Positions 1 to 6,401 of a stretch of 9,125 nucleotides of DNA are shown here, piece by piece. The notes beneath the pieces are model-generated. The model saw only the letters and a list, made by a program, of their open reading frames with translations, was not told where the DNA came from and did no database searches. A program made the position numbers and the translations under genes. Each line of letters starts with the position of its first letter. Positions within the stretch are counted from its first letter, which is position 1. This DNA is from Chryseobacterium gleum (GTDB lineage: Bacteria; Bacteroidota; Bacteroidia; Flavobacteriales_D; Crocinitomicaceae), in contig CAMCQL010000063.1 in NCBI GenBank assembly GCA_945877005.1, positions 1 through 9,125 on the forward strand, written 5' to 3'.

Positions 1-687
1 GGCAACTTTAATTCCTTCTAAAAAATCTTTTACGTCAAAATCATTTAAATCACTGATCCAGTTTAATCCGATAACACCTAATGCGCCTGGTGTTTTTTGA
101 ACATATTTAATCACTTCCTCATTCGATTTCACAGCAAAAACGTTGTTCGCCTTGTTCTCAGAACCGCAAAAATTAACTAGATAATTGTAATTGGCAGAAT
201 TTATATTATCGTAAACAATCTTAATTGGTTGACGAGATGAATTCCATGACACTTGTTTACCTGTTAAAATTGTTTTTAACTCATCCAACGTAAACAATGT
301 GTCTTTATTTGAAGGGTGCACTATAATTGCAATTGCATCGGTTGCAATCTTATCACTTCTTACTTCAACTTTTTTACTCTTTAAACTCTTTTTTTCTTCT
401 TCTGTAAAATCTCTAGAAATTACGATTGTTTTAGATTCATTTTTATAAAATGACAAAATAGCATCACTCTCTGTTTTATAAACGGGCTGAATTGTAGCCT
501 TTGGATATTGGCTTTGAAAAGTATAAATACTCGTATCAAATAAACGTTTGAACGACTCTTCGATCAATATTTTTGTTTTTCCCCTTCCGTGCGTATCCGT
601 TTGATAGGCGAGCGGGTTATCTTGGGAATTACAAGATAGCAGTAAACCTATAATTAACAAAAAAAATGTCACACTGAATTTTGTCAT
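1..687 (-). CDS. PstS-like phosphate-type substrate-binding lipoprotein (partial, C-terminus off the left edge)
   Basis: The frame stays open from the ATG at 687 to the left edge, giving 229 residues without a stop; roughly the last quarter of a ~300-residue family member is missing. The N-terminus is a lipoprotein signal: MTKF, a hydrophobic stretch at residues 5-17, then a lipobox LLSC with the lipidated Cys at residue 19. The rest looks like a PstS-type periplasmic-binding fold: a segment after IEESFKRLFDTS, an acidic helix DFTEEEKKSLKSK, the strand ATDAIAIIVHPSNKD followed by LDELKTILTGK, and KTPGALGVIGLNWISD near the visible end. The TDAIAIIVH...F.L.EL..I..G pattern is typical of PstS-like proteins. 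By family it would bind phosphate or another small anion in the periplasm. No pst permease or ATPase gene is visible. It sits behind exbB-exbD-exbD-tonB, a neighbourhood I recall as common in Bacteroidota, so a function tied to TonB transport is possible but inferred. Confidence 0.85.
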   Translation of the reverse strand, partial: MTKFSVTFFLLIIGLLLSCNSQDNPLAYQTDTHGRGKTKILIEESFKRLFDTSIYTFQSQYPKATIQPVYKTESDAILSFYKNESKTIVISRDFTEEEKKSLKSKKVEVRSDKIATDAIAIIVHPSNKDTLFTLDELKTILTGKQVSWNSSRQPIKIVYDNINSANYNYLVNFCGSENKANNVFAVKSNEEVIKYVQKTPGALGVIGLNWISDLNDFDVKDFLEGIKVA

Positions 688-710
688 ATTCTCAACAATT
701 ACTTTAGGTA

Positions 711-718
711 CAAAAGTA
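711..718 (-). promoter_or_regulatory. Possible -7 element for the PstS-like gene
   Basis: The minus strand reads TACTTTTG here, an exact match to the Bacteroidota -7 consensus TAnnTTTG, about 23 bases before the ATG at 687. I see no TTG at the expected 17-23 base distance upstream, so this is a half-promoter only. If real, the PstS-like gene could be expressed apart from the small membrane gene in front of it. Confidence 0.3.
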
Positions 719-721
719 GAA

Positions 722-916
722 TTAATCTTTTTGTTTTAATATGCGGTATAACTTAAAAATTCTAAATATTGAATAAACTGCTAAAACCGCAATCATAATT
801 AACCTTTTAGAACCAACCAAACGATCCATAAACAAATCGCTTGACGCTAAAAAATAAATTAAAATCAAACAAATTATGATTGTGAAAGATGCTAAGAATG
901 CAGAAATAATTTTCAT
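722..916 (-). CDS. Small two-helix inner-membrane protein of unknown function
   Basis: This is a 64-residue protein starting MKIISAFLASF. The ATG at 914-916 is chosen; the frame can be extended two codons to a TTG at 922, but ATG is the more likely start. Two hydrophobic segments are visible, about residues 4-26 and 38-52, separated by a short loop DLFMDRLVGSKR. The second is followed by a basic tail with the motif YSIFRIFKLYRILKQKD. The topology suggests a small integral inner-membrane protein with a positively charged cytoplasmic end. It lies 34 bases before the PstS-like lipoprotein gene and downstream of the tonB terminator. Small hydrophobic proteins ending in a Y..(F/Y)R motif are, as I recall, found at this place in related TonB loci, but I cannot name a family. 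It may be a partner of the binding protein or of TonB; that is a guess. Confidence 0.65.
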   Translation of the reverse strand: MKIISAFLASFTIIICLILIYFLASSDLFMDRLVGSKRLIMIAVLAVYSIFRIFKLYRILKQKD

Positions 917-976
917 AATCAAAATTCAAAAAGAGTAACTATTGGCTATTGAAAATTTTAGTTTGAAATGTGACTT

Positions 977-996
977 TTGGATGTTGAATAATCCAA
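977..996. repeat. Short inverted repeat TTGGAT/ATCCAA
   Basis: Perfect 6-bp arms at 977-982 and 991-996 enclose an 8-base loop, between the tonB terminator and the small membrane gene. It could be an operator or a weak RNA hairpin in the leader of the small gene, but arms this short may arise by chance in AT-rich DNA. Confidence 0.25.
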
Positions 997-1028
997 CGAA
1001 AAAACAAAGTAAATCCCCTTGTTATAAA

Positions 1029-1058
1029 AAAGGGTGTCTCGTAAAACGGACACCCTTA
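1029..1058 (-). terminator. Rho-independent terminator of exbB-exbD-exbD-tonB
   Basis: On the minus strand the RNA forms AAGGGUGUC paired with GACACCCUU (arms 1049-1057 and 1030-1038), with a 10-base loop that can close further by two CG pairs, and is followed by a run of U (complement of the A run at 1026-1031). It starts only a few bases after the tonB stop codon at 1064. A matching A-run on the other side means it could also stop plus-strand transcription. Nearly the same hairpin recurs at 6402-6428. Confidence 0.9.
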
Positions 1059-1063
1059 AAAAA

Positions 1064-1921
1064 TTATTGTAAGTTAAATGCTATTGGTAATCGACATCTC
1101 GCTCTTACCGCTTTTCCATTGTTTTTACCAGCTTTCCATCTAGGCATAGATCGAACAACTCTTTTTGCTTCTCTGTCTAAATCATCAGATACACCGCGCT
1201 CAACAACAACGTTACTGATCGATCCATCTGGTTCAACAACAAAAGAAACATATACTTTCCCTTGTTCACCTAACTCAATAGCTGATTGAGGATACTGTAC
1301 ATTTTTAGAAATCCATTGTTGCATTGCTGCAGGACCTCCTTGAAAACCTGCGTCCTCATCGATAAACTCAAGAATTTCTTCTTCCTTCGTTTCTACAACT
1401 TGAGGCTTTTCTTCTGTCGGCCCTGTTTCAGCTGACCAACTTTCATTGTCAGTTTCAACAGTTTTAGTGGATGCTTTCGTATCAGCAATATCTTCTTGAG
1501 TAGGAACTTCGTCTTCTACAGGTATATCTACGATTACTGGAGGAGGAAATGCAATCGTTCTTTCTTCTGGTGGAGGTAACTCTTCTTTTGGTGGAGGAGG
1601 CAAATCCTCTTCTGGTGGAGCAGGAATAGCAATGTTTGTTGTGTCAACTTTTGGTTCTTCAATCACTTCTTCAGGCATATTTTTGATGTAAGTAAAAATA
1701 CCAAAAGTTAAACCAATCGTTGTCGCAACACCAACCATAATTAAAACCATACGTTTGTCATAATCTCTTCTTAAGATGTATGCACCATATTCTTTATTTC
1801 TGTTGGTAAAAACAATCTCATTCCTATCACTCGATGTGACTTGTTGCCATCTTCGTGCTGAGAAATAATCGTATAACGATACTCCAGCTACTACTAGGGC
1901 AACACAAATTATTACTGTCAT
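1064..1921 (-). CDS. tonB: Energy transducer TonB (Bacteroidota type)
   Basis: This 285-residue protein carries proton-motive energy from the ExbB/ExbD motor across the periplasm to outer-membrane TonB-dependent transporters. Domains in order: a first hydrophobic segment (residues 2-18), a cytoplasmic-type loop with the Bacteroidota signature RNKEYGAYILRR (41-52), a second membrane segment (58-79), a Pro/Glu-rich periplasm-spanning region with several PPP runs (about 97-130), a long acidic linker (131-190), and the C-terminal TonB_C domain (200-285) with the family's NVQYPQSA start, GKVYVSFVVEPDGSISNV core and MPRWKAGK. Classical enterobacterial TonB has one N-terminal membrane anchor; the second segment here is usual for this phylum. 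The start is set by the ATG at 1919-1921, four bases after the exbD stop. The stop TAG and following bases form a GGAG-like ribosome site right against the ATG, suggesting coupled translation. A strong terminator follows. Confidence 0.95.
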   Translation of the reverse strand: MTVIICVALVVAGVSLYDYFSARRWQQVTSSDRNEIVFTNRNKEYGAYILRRDYDKRMVLIMVGVATTIGLTFGIFTYIKNMPEEVIEEPKVDTTNIAIPAPPEEDLPPPPKEELPPPEERTIAFPPPVIVDIPVEDEVPTQEDIADTKASTKTVETDNESWSAETGPTEEKPQVVETKEEEILEFIDEDAGFQGGPAAMQQWISKNVQYPQSAIELGEQGKVYVSFVVEPDGSISNVVVERGVSDDLDREAKRVVRSMPRWKAGKNNGKAVRARCRLPIAFNLQ

Positions 1922-1925
1922 ACTC

Positions 1926-2558
1926 CTATTGTTTTGCTTTCATTAAATCTTGTTCACTTTTTAATAAATCTACTGGAGCGATTACCCCGATCTGAGCAAT
2001 CTTTAATTCATCCACTAAATCAATAAAATTCTTACAAGTCGCTTTGTCGTCGGTTTTAATCAAAACTTTCAACGCTTCCTTACTTCCTTTGAATTCATTC
2101 AACATGCGTTCGTAAGTTGTGTCTTGAATTTGTTTGCTATGCAATTTTTTATCTAGACCTTCTTTATTTTTAAGAACCGTTGAATTTAAATCAGAAAGTA
2201 ATTTTCTCAAACCACTAGGACCAAAATTGGACTCCTTCAACTCAGTAGCAGGTTTTCCATCCGGATTTCCTTTTGTATAAAATTGACCTTGGTAGTAGTA
2301 AATTTTATCTTCAGAAATCAAAAATGTAATACCATTATTTACTTTAGCTGGAGGAATGACCTCATTAGGTTTCGGTTTTGCAGGATATACCAAACTCATT
2401 ACTTTAGGTTTACTAAAAGTAGAAGTTAGTACGAAGAAAGTTAACAAAAGGAAAGCCAAATCCACCATTGGAGTCATATCCACTTTGGTTGAAGCTTTCT
2501 TTGCTCTTTTCTTTCCTTTATCGTGGCCACCGCCACCGCCTTCTGCTATTTCTGCCAT
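1926..2558 (-). CDS. exbD: ExbD/TolR-family biopolymer transporter, second copy in the operon
   Basis: This 210-residue protein is a stator-motor component that works with ExbB to convert proton flow into movement of TonB. The N-terminus is cytoplasmic, with a run of five Gly (7-11) and a very basic stretch KKRAKKASTK (16-25). The signature VDMTPMVDLAFLLLTFFVL follows, with a single membrane helix at about 31-49. Asp33 in this helix matches the proton-path aspartate of E. coli ExbD (Asp25). The remaining ~160 residues are periplasmic and longer than in the 141-residue E. coli protein, as is common in Bacteroidota. A late segment EALKVLIKTDDKATCKNF resembles the conserved ExbD ectodomain strand (vlIk.D..a.y..v), followed by VDELKIAQIGVIAPVD. 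It starts 10 bases after the first exbD gene and ends 4 bases before tonB, so all three are one transcript. Confidence 0.93.
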   Translation of the reverse strand: MAEIAEGGGGGHDKGKKRAKKASTKVDMTPMVDLAFLLLTFFVLTSTFSKPKVMSLVYPAKPKPNEVIPPAKVNNGITFLISEDKIYYYQGQFYTKGNPDGKPATELKESNFGPSGLRKLLSDLNSTVLKNKEGLDKKLHSKQIQDTTYERMLNEFKGSKEALKVLIKTDDKATCKNFIDLVDELKIAQIGVIAPVDLLKSEQDLMKAKQ

Positions 2559-2568
2559 TTTTCTCTAA

Positions 2569-3231
2569 TTATTTAGGAGCTTGCTCCGCAGACGTGATAA
2601 AATTCAAGTTATTTAAATTCAAATCTCTAAATGTATTGATCACATTTTGAGCATGTAAGTAAACAGCTTTACCGTCTACTTTCAAAATAAATTTAGGTTT
2701 AAAATCATTTATTTCAGGATTCAAACCATTCAAAGAAGCTTCTTCGTATTTCGTTTTTCCAGTATTTAACGCTGCAATATTTCCGTAAAAAATCCAATCT
2801 TTCAATTGATTATTAGTAGTATCTGCAGGAATACCAATTGTATTAAACTGTTTACGTTCTTCTCCAGACATCTCAATATACTTTGGCAATTCTTGCATAG
2901 AACAACCAAAACTAGACATACCAGCAAAAGCTTCAATTTGTTTCTCCGTAAAAGCAACTTTGTATTTAGCGCTCATATTTTGCAACATCTCTTTTCTAGC
3001 TTCTGTATGACTTAGGTTTACGAAAATTCGACCCCCTTTATCAATTGTCACCATCAAAATGTTTTCAGGAATAATTTTATCACTGATACTTGATGGAGTT
3101 TCAACGTCAACAGGTTCATTAGATCGAAAATTAGCAGCAAGCATAAAGAATGTTACAAGCAAGAATGCCAAGTCAACCATCGGAGTCATATCGATCGATG
3201 GTGAATGTTTTGGTACTTTAATTTTAGGCAT
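2569..3231 (-). CDS. exbD: ExbD/TolR-family biopolymer transporter, first copy in the operon
   Basis: This 220-residue ExbD paralogue differs clearly from the next gene. It has a short N-terminus MPKIKVPKHSPSI, then the signature DMTPMVDLAFLLVTFFML with one membrane helix (about 17-35) and the proton-path aspartate at residue 20. A periplasmic domain follows, with an early ExbD strand pair ILMVTIDKGGRIFVN (about 58-72) and a C-terminal strand KFILKVDGKAVYLHAQNVI that matches the ExbD ectodomain end. Between them is an inserted ~80-residue region with one Cys (SSFGCSMQEL), not present in the short enterobacterial ExbD. Two unequal exbD genes are typical of Bacteroidota TonB loci; the two products may form a mixed dimer in the ExbB pore, which is inference. 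It begins 28 bases after the exbB stop. Confidence 0.93.
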   Translation of the reverse strand: MPKIKVPKHSPSIDMTPMVDLAFLLVTFFMLAANFRSNEPVDVETPSSISDKIIPENILMVTIDKGGRIFVNLSHTEARKEMLQNMSAKYKVAFTEKQIEAFAGMSSFGCSMQELPKYIEMSGEERKQFNTIGIPADTTNNQLKDWIFYGNIAALNTGKTKYEEASLNGLNPEINDFKPKFILKVDGKAVYLHAQNVINTFRDLNLNNLNFITSAEQAPK

Positions 3232-3259
3232 CTTCTGTTATTTTTATGTAGCTGACTAA

Positions 3260-4066
3260 TTATTTATTTTTCGTGCTGAAATCTTGAACAATTGAGAAAC
3301 TAGCTTCATCCATACTGTAAGTCATTGTATCAATCTTAGTAGAGAAAAAGTTGTAGAGAATAATTGCTAAGGTAGAAGCGAAGATACCAAATGCAGTATT
3401 GATAAGTGCTTCAGAGATACCAGTTGCTAACGCAGAAGTATCAGGAGTACCATGAGACATTGCGGCAAAGGCACGAATCATACCCAATACTGTTCCGATC
3501 AAACCGATCAAAGTTGCAACAGATGCAGAAGTAGAAAGTACACTTAAATTTTTAGATAACATTGGCAATTCTAAAGAAGTAGCTTCTTCCAATTCTTTTT
3601 TCAAAGATTCAATTTTTTGATCTTTATCCAACGTTGCGTCAGCAGCAATGTGCTCGTATTTTTCCAATCCTGCACGAACTACATTCGCCAAAGAACCTTT
3701 TTGTGCATCACAAGCTTCAATTGCTTCTGTAATTTGTTTGTTTTCTAATTTTTCACGAATATCTTCAACAAATTTATCAGTTCTTCCTTTCCCTTTTGCT
3801 TTTGATAAAGTAATAAAACGTTCAATAGAAAAGATGATTACAATTAAGTTCATTGCAACAAGAACAGGTACGATGATACCTCCCTTATAGATAATTCCCA
3901 TAAAGTTTCCTTCCAATGGTTCAGCAGTAGGATCTCCGTCCACGAAATTTCCTGGGTCCCCAAAAATGAATTTATAAATTACAATACCTAAGATTAATGA
4001 AATCGCCACTGCAATTGATGCTGCTAACGAAGTAAATCCACCTGATGTCTTTTGTTTTTTGCTCAT
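3260..4066 (-). CDS. exbB: ExbB/TolQ/MotA-family proton channel
   Basis: This 268-residue protein is the pentameric inner-membrane channel that with ExbD powers TonB. Starting MSKKQKTSGG, it has an N-terminal helix (13-35), a short periplasmic loop rich in Gly/Pro/Asp (36-58), a second helix (60-83) ending in IERFITL, a large cytoplasmic region of charged helices (about 88-168), and two helices (173-203 and 215-243) that form the pore. The third carries the family signature STSASVATLIGLIGTVLGM with the conserved Thr, and the fourth carries ATGISEALINTAFGI. The frame is open further upstream to an ATG at 4132, but the promoter at 4103-4132 lies inside that extension, and the extra 22 residues (NNKKFYVCLSKKLLNHL) look unrelated to the family. 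The ATG at 4064-4066 is therefore used. It is the first gene of the operon. Confidence 0.94.
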   Translation of the reverse strand: MSKKQKTSGGFTSLAASIAVAISLILGIVIYKFIFGDPGNFVDGDPTAEPLEGNFMGIIYKGGIIVPVLVAMNLIVIIFSIERFITLSKAKGKGRTDKFVEDIREKLENKQITEAIEACDAQKGSLANVVRAGLEKYEHIAADATLDKDQKIESLKKELEEATSLELPMLSKNLSVLSTSASVATLIGLIGTVLGMIRAFAAMSHGTPDTSALATGISEALINTAFGIFASTLAIILYNFFSTKIDTMTYSMDEASFSIVQDFSTKNK

Positions 4067-4102
4067 CACTCTAAAATTTAAATGGTTTAATAATTTTTTC
4101 GA

Positions 4103-4132
4103 CAAACATACATAAAACTTTTTATTGTTCAA
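4103..4132 (-). promoter_or_regulatory. Bacteroidota-type promoter of the exbB operon
   Basis: On the minus strand a TTG (plus 4130-4132) is followed after 19 bases by TATGTTTG (plus 4103-4110). This fits the Bacteroidota sigma-70-like consensus TTG-N17-23-TAnnTTTG exactly. Transcription would begin near 4096, leaving about 30 bases before the exbB ATG at 4066. No recognisable Fur-type iron box is visible around it. Confidence 0.75.
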
Positions 4133-4402
4133 ATTCAGAAAAATAATTTTTTCCTACTTTTTTAATAGACTTTAGAATTTAATTAAAATAAAAGTTAATT
4201 ATCAGTCTTATTGTTAATTAAGCGTTTGTAATTAGAAACCTGAATTTTTGAATAAAATCTAACCGTTGAACAGTGAGGTCTTTAATTTTTAGTTAACAAT
4301 TTATTAACATGAATGGAGTTTATCGGAAGATAATTTAAAGTCCCCACTATGAAAACTTTAAATTATTTAAGATAAAATTATAGTTAAATAAAGAAAACTA
4401 TG
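4133..4402. other. AT-rich intergenic region between exbB and tRNA-Ser
   Basis: No gene is supported here in either strand. The stretch is strongly AT-rich. It contains a perfect 10-bp inverted repeat (4331-4365, listed separately), a weak 6-bp inverted repeat directly after the tRNA 3' end (ATAGTT/AACTAT at 4380-4385 and 4396-4401), and two copies of GTTAATTA 19 bases apart (4194-4201 and 4213-4220). The last two may be chance in such sequence. I found no exact TAnnTTTG element other than the exbB one just to the left. Confidence 0.6.
4331..4365. repeat. Perfect 10-bp inverted repeat TAATTTAAAG/CTTTAAATTA
   Basis: The arms lie at 4331-4340 and 4356-4365 around a 15-base loop containing TCCCCAC; one more A-T pair extends the stem. 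In either strand there is no clear U-run directly after it, so it is not a textbook terminator. It may end tRNA-Ser or ansA read-through, or bind a dimeric regulator upstream of exbB. The function is unknown. Confidence 0.45.
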
Positions 4403-4490
4403 CGGAGAGAGGGGGATTCGAACCCCCGATAAGCTTGTGACCTATACACACTTTCCAGGCGTGCTCCTTCAACCACTCGGACACCTCTCC
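4403..4490 (-). tRNA. tRNA-Ser (anticodon GGA)
   Basis: An 88-base class II tRNA on the minus strand. The acceptor arm is GGAGAGG paired with UCUCUCC (last pair G-U), discriminator G. The D-arm region reads GAGUGGUUGAAGG, the anticodon stem-loop is CACGC-CUGGAAA-GUGUG with anticodon GGA, there is a long variable arm as expected for serine (GGUCACAAGCUUAUC), and the T arm is GGGGG-UUCGAAU-CCCCC. The 3' CCA is not encoded (the genome has CAT after the discriminator), so it must be added by the CCA enzyme. It reads Ser codons UCC and UCU. It lies 58 bases downstream of ansA with no terminator between, so it may be partly co-transcribed with ansA. Confidence 0.97.
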
Positions 4491-4517
4491 AAACAATGAT
4501 CGCCAAAACGATGAGGG

Positions 4518-4525
4518 CAAATGTA
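4518..4525 (-). promoter_or_regulatory. Possible -7 element for tRNA-Ser
   Basis: The minus strand reads TACATTTG, matching TAnnTTTG, 27 bases upstream of the tRNA 5' end. No TTG is present at 17-23 bases further upstream, so support is partial. Its place in the short ansA-tRNA gap fits a dedicated tRNA promoter. Confidence 0.4.
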
Positions 4526-4548
4526 ATCATAAAAGATAAAAGAAAAGT

Positions 4549-5574
4549 TTATTTGATTGAAATTTCACCAGCTAGGTCTTGATTCAATAATGTTTTAGCG
4601 TCCTCTAATGAAGTACTATTACCCAAAGCATACATTAATTTAGTTATGGCTGCTTCAGTCGTCATATCTCCCCCTCCTATTACGCCTACTTTTTGGAAAA
4701 AAGAACTTGTTTCATACATTCCTTGTTGAACAGATCCACTACTACATTGGGTAATATTTAACACAATTCCACCATCGTGGATATATGCAGAAATTAAATC
4801 GTCAAATTGTTGGTCTGTTGGAGCATTACCAGCACCAAATGTTTCTAATACGATTCCTTTAATTCGATCAATATTGAATAAACTCTGGTATACAGAAGCA
4901 TTAAATCCAGGAAATATTTTCAATAATGCTACGCGATTATCAAATTCAGTAAAGAGACTCAAAGATTCCTTTTTAATCCTTTCATTAAAATGAAAATCAA
5001 TAGCGATTCCAGCAGTTGCAAGTGGAGGGAAATTTGGTGAACTAAACGCCTCAAACGCATTGGCGGAAACCTTGGTAGTTCGATTTCCTCGGAATAAATT
5101 ATTTTCAAAATAAATTGCAACTTCATTGATTTTAGAAGAACCGTCTGCATTCTTAGCTGCAGCAATTTCTATGGATGTAAGCACATTTTCACGACCGTCT
5201 GTTCTAATTTCATCAATTGGTAATTGTGAGCCAGTTAAAATGATTGGTTTTGATCCGTTTTGAAGCATAAAACTTAATGCGGATGCACTGTATGCCATTG
5301 TATCCGAACCGTGTAAAACAACAAAACCATCGTGCTTATCGTAATTAGAATAAATTATTTCTGCAATTTGCTTCCAATATTCTGGATTCATTTCCGATGA
5401 ATCTACAGGATGTTCAAACGAGATTGTTTGCAAATCAACATTCAACCGTTTTATTTCGGGAATTTGCTGGTATAAGTGGTCAAAATTAAAAGCCGTCAAC
5501 ATTCCTGTCGCAGGGTCATTCACCATCCCTATTGTTCCGCCTGTATAAATGATAAGTACTTTTGGTCTTTCCAT
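4549..5574 (-). CDS. ansA: Type I (cytoplasmic) L-asparaginase
   Basis: This 341-residue enzyme hydrolyses L-asparagine to aspartate and ammonia. It has no signal peptide, in line with the cytoplasmic AnsA type (E. coli AnsA is 338 residues). The first active-site motif IYTGGTIGM has the nucleophile Thr14, with DSSEM at 58-62 for substrate binding. The second motif is LHGSDTMAYSASALSFML, where Asp91 is kept but the preceding residue is Ser90 rather than the Thr91 of E. coli. ILTGSQLPIDEIRTDGREN (112-130) and RGNRTTK with the catalytic-type Lys168 follow, then SPNFPPLATAGI. The C-terminal domain (about 210-341) carries GIVLETFGAGNAP, the hinge-like asparaginase signature, and QCSSGSVQQGMYE. 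It follows tatD by 16 bases and is probably co-transcribed with it. It could act on other amides, but the overall match to AnsA is strong. Confidence 0.95.
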   Translation of the reverse strand: MERPKVLIIYTGGTIGMVNDPATGMLTAFNFDHLYQQIPEIKRLNVDLQTISFEHPVDSSEMNPEYWKQIAEIIYSNYDKHDGFVVLHGSDTMAYSASALSFMLQNGSKPIILTGSQLPIDEIRTDGRENVLTSIEIAAAKNADGSSKINEVAIYFENNLFRGNRTTKVSANAFEAFSSPNFPPLATAGIAIDFHFNERIKKESLSLFTEFDNRVALLKIFPGFNASVYQSLFNIDRIKGIVLETFGAGNAPTDQQFDDLISAYIHDGGIVLNITQCSSGSVQQGMYETSSFFQKVGVIGGGDMTTEAAITKLMYALGNSTSLEDAKTLLNQDLAGEISIK

Positions 5575-5590
5575 TTACCAAAGTTATAAA

Positions 5591-6370
5591 TTATAATCTA
5601 AAAAGTTGAACTGCATTTTCAGAGGTAATACGAGCGATTTCACGTTCTGAAATTTCAAAAATATCGGATAACTTTGAAGCAACCAATGGTAAATAAGAAC
5701 TTTCATTGCGTTTTCCTCTGTGCGGAGTTGGCGCGAGGTAAGGCGCATCCGTTTCTAAAACTATTTCTTCGATTGGTATGTTTTTGACAACCTCATCCAA
5801 ACCTGATTTTTTAAACGTAAGTACTCCACCTATTCCAAACTTAAATCCACCGTAAGATTGAATTTTTGAAACATCCTCTATTGACCCGGTAAAACAATGA
5901 AAAACGCCTTTTAATCGCTCATCGTTTACCTGATCTAAAACATTAAAAATCTCTGGAAATGAATCACGTGCATGAATCACAATTGGAAGAAGCAATTCTT
6001 TCGCCCAAGTTATTTGTCGCTTGAACGCTTCTTTTTGTTCTTCCACAAACGTTTTATCCCAGTACAAATCTATGCCTATCTCCCCTACTGCAATGATTCT
6101 TTCGTGCTGTAATAATGACTTTATTTCTTCTAGTTCTTGTTCCCAATTTTGAGAAACAGAACAGGGATGCAACCCCATCATGCCATAACAATTCGCAGGA
6201 AATTTATGCTGAAGATCTAACATTCCTTGAATCGAAGAACGATCTATGTTAGGCAATAATAATTTATCAACTCCATTGTCAATCGATCGTTGAATGACTT
6301 CCATGCGGTCTTCGTCAAATTGTGATGAATACAAATGGGTATGTGTATCTATGAACATATAATTTACCAT
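5591..6370 (-). CDS. tatD: TatD-family metal-dependent hydrolase (putative DNase)
   Basis: This 259-residue protein is of usual TatD length. Members are TIM-barrel metalloenzymes; E. coli TatD and relatives have 3'-5' exonuclease/DNase activity in DNA repair or degradation. Metal-site motifs appear in order: the HxH in FIDTHTHLY (residues 6-14), GLHPCSV, AVGEIGIDLYWD with its metal-binding Glu, PIVIHARDSFPE, GVFHCFTGS, and the late LETDAPYLAPTPHRGKRNE with its Asp. All expected ligands are present, so the enzyme should be active. Two starts are possible: ATG at 6370 (MVNYM) or ATG at 6358, which gives MFIDTHTH and is nearer to the usual family start. The longer form is given. It lies 16 bases before ansA; the pair may share a promoter. 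The role is inferred from the family; the substrate cannot be read from sequence. Confidence 0.93.
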   Translation of the reverse strand: MVNYMFIDTHTHLYSSQFDEDRMEVIQRSIDNGVDKLLLPNIDRSSIQGMLDLQHKFPANCYGMMGLHPCSVSQNWEQELEEIKSLLQHERIIAVGEIGIDLYWDKTFVEEQKEAFKRQITWAKELLLPIVIHARDSFPEIFNVLDQVNDERLKGVFHCFTGSIEDVSKIQSYGGFKFGIGGVLTFKKSGLDEVVKNIPIEEIVLETDAPYLAPTPHRGKRNESSYLPLVASKLSDIFEISEREIARITSENAVQLFRL

Positions 6371-6401
6371 TTAAAAATAAAAGTCACTACTATCCATTAA
6401 A

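Noticed and set aside
942..1289. Plus-strand open frame of 115 codons
   Set aside because: It runs across the tonB terminator and the antisense of the TonB C-terminal domain; its composition is that of a reverse-strand shadow and it has no recognisable domain.
2356..3259. Several short plus-strand frames (2356-2568, 2468-2650, 2806-3015, 3059-3259)
   Set aside because: All are antisense to the two clear exbD genes; no family features and no promoters.
3648..3890. Plus-strand frame of 80 codons
   Set aside because: Antisense to the cytoplasmic part and second helix of exbB; a shadow.
4067..4330. Fur box or other iron operator for the TonB operon
   Set aside because: No sequence close to the GATAATGATAATCATTATC palindrome could be found; AT-rich half-matches are uninformative.
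4380..4401. 6-bp inverted repeat directly after tRNA-Ser as its terminator
   Set aside because: The stem is short and AT-only apart from one pair, and the following U-run is broken; too weak to call.
4380..4490. tRNA-Ser as an integration (att) site for a mobile element
   Set aside because: No repeat of the tRNA 3' end, no integrase and no change of gene type on either side; the flanking genes are housekeeping.
4959..5165. Minus-strand frame of 68 codons inside ansA
   Set aside because: Same strand but another reading frame within an intact asparaginase gene; no sign of a separate product.
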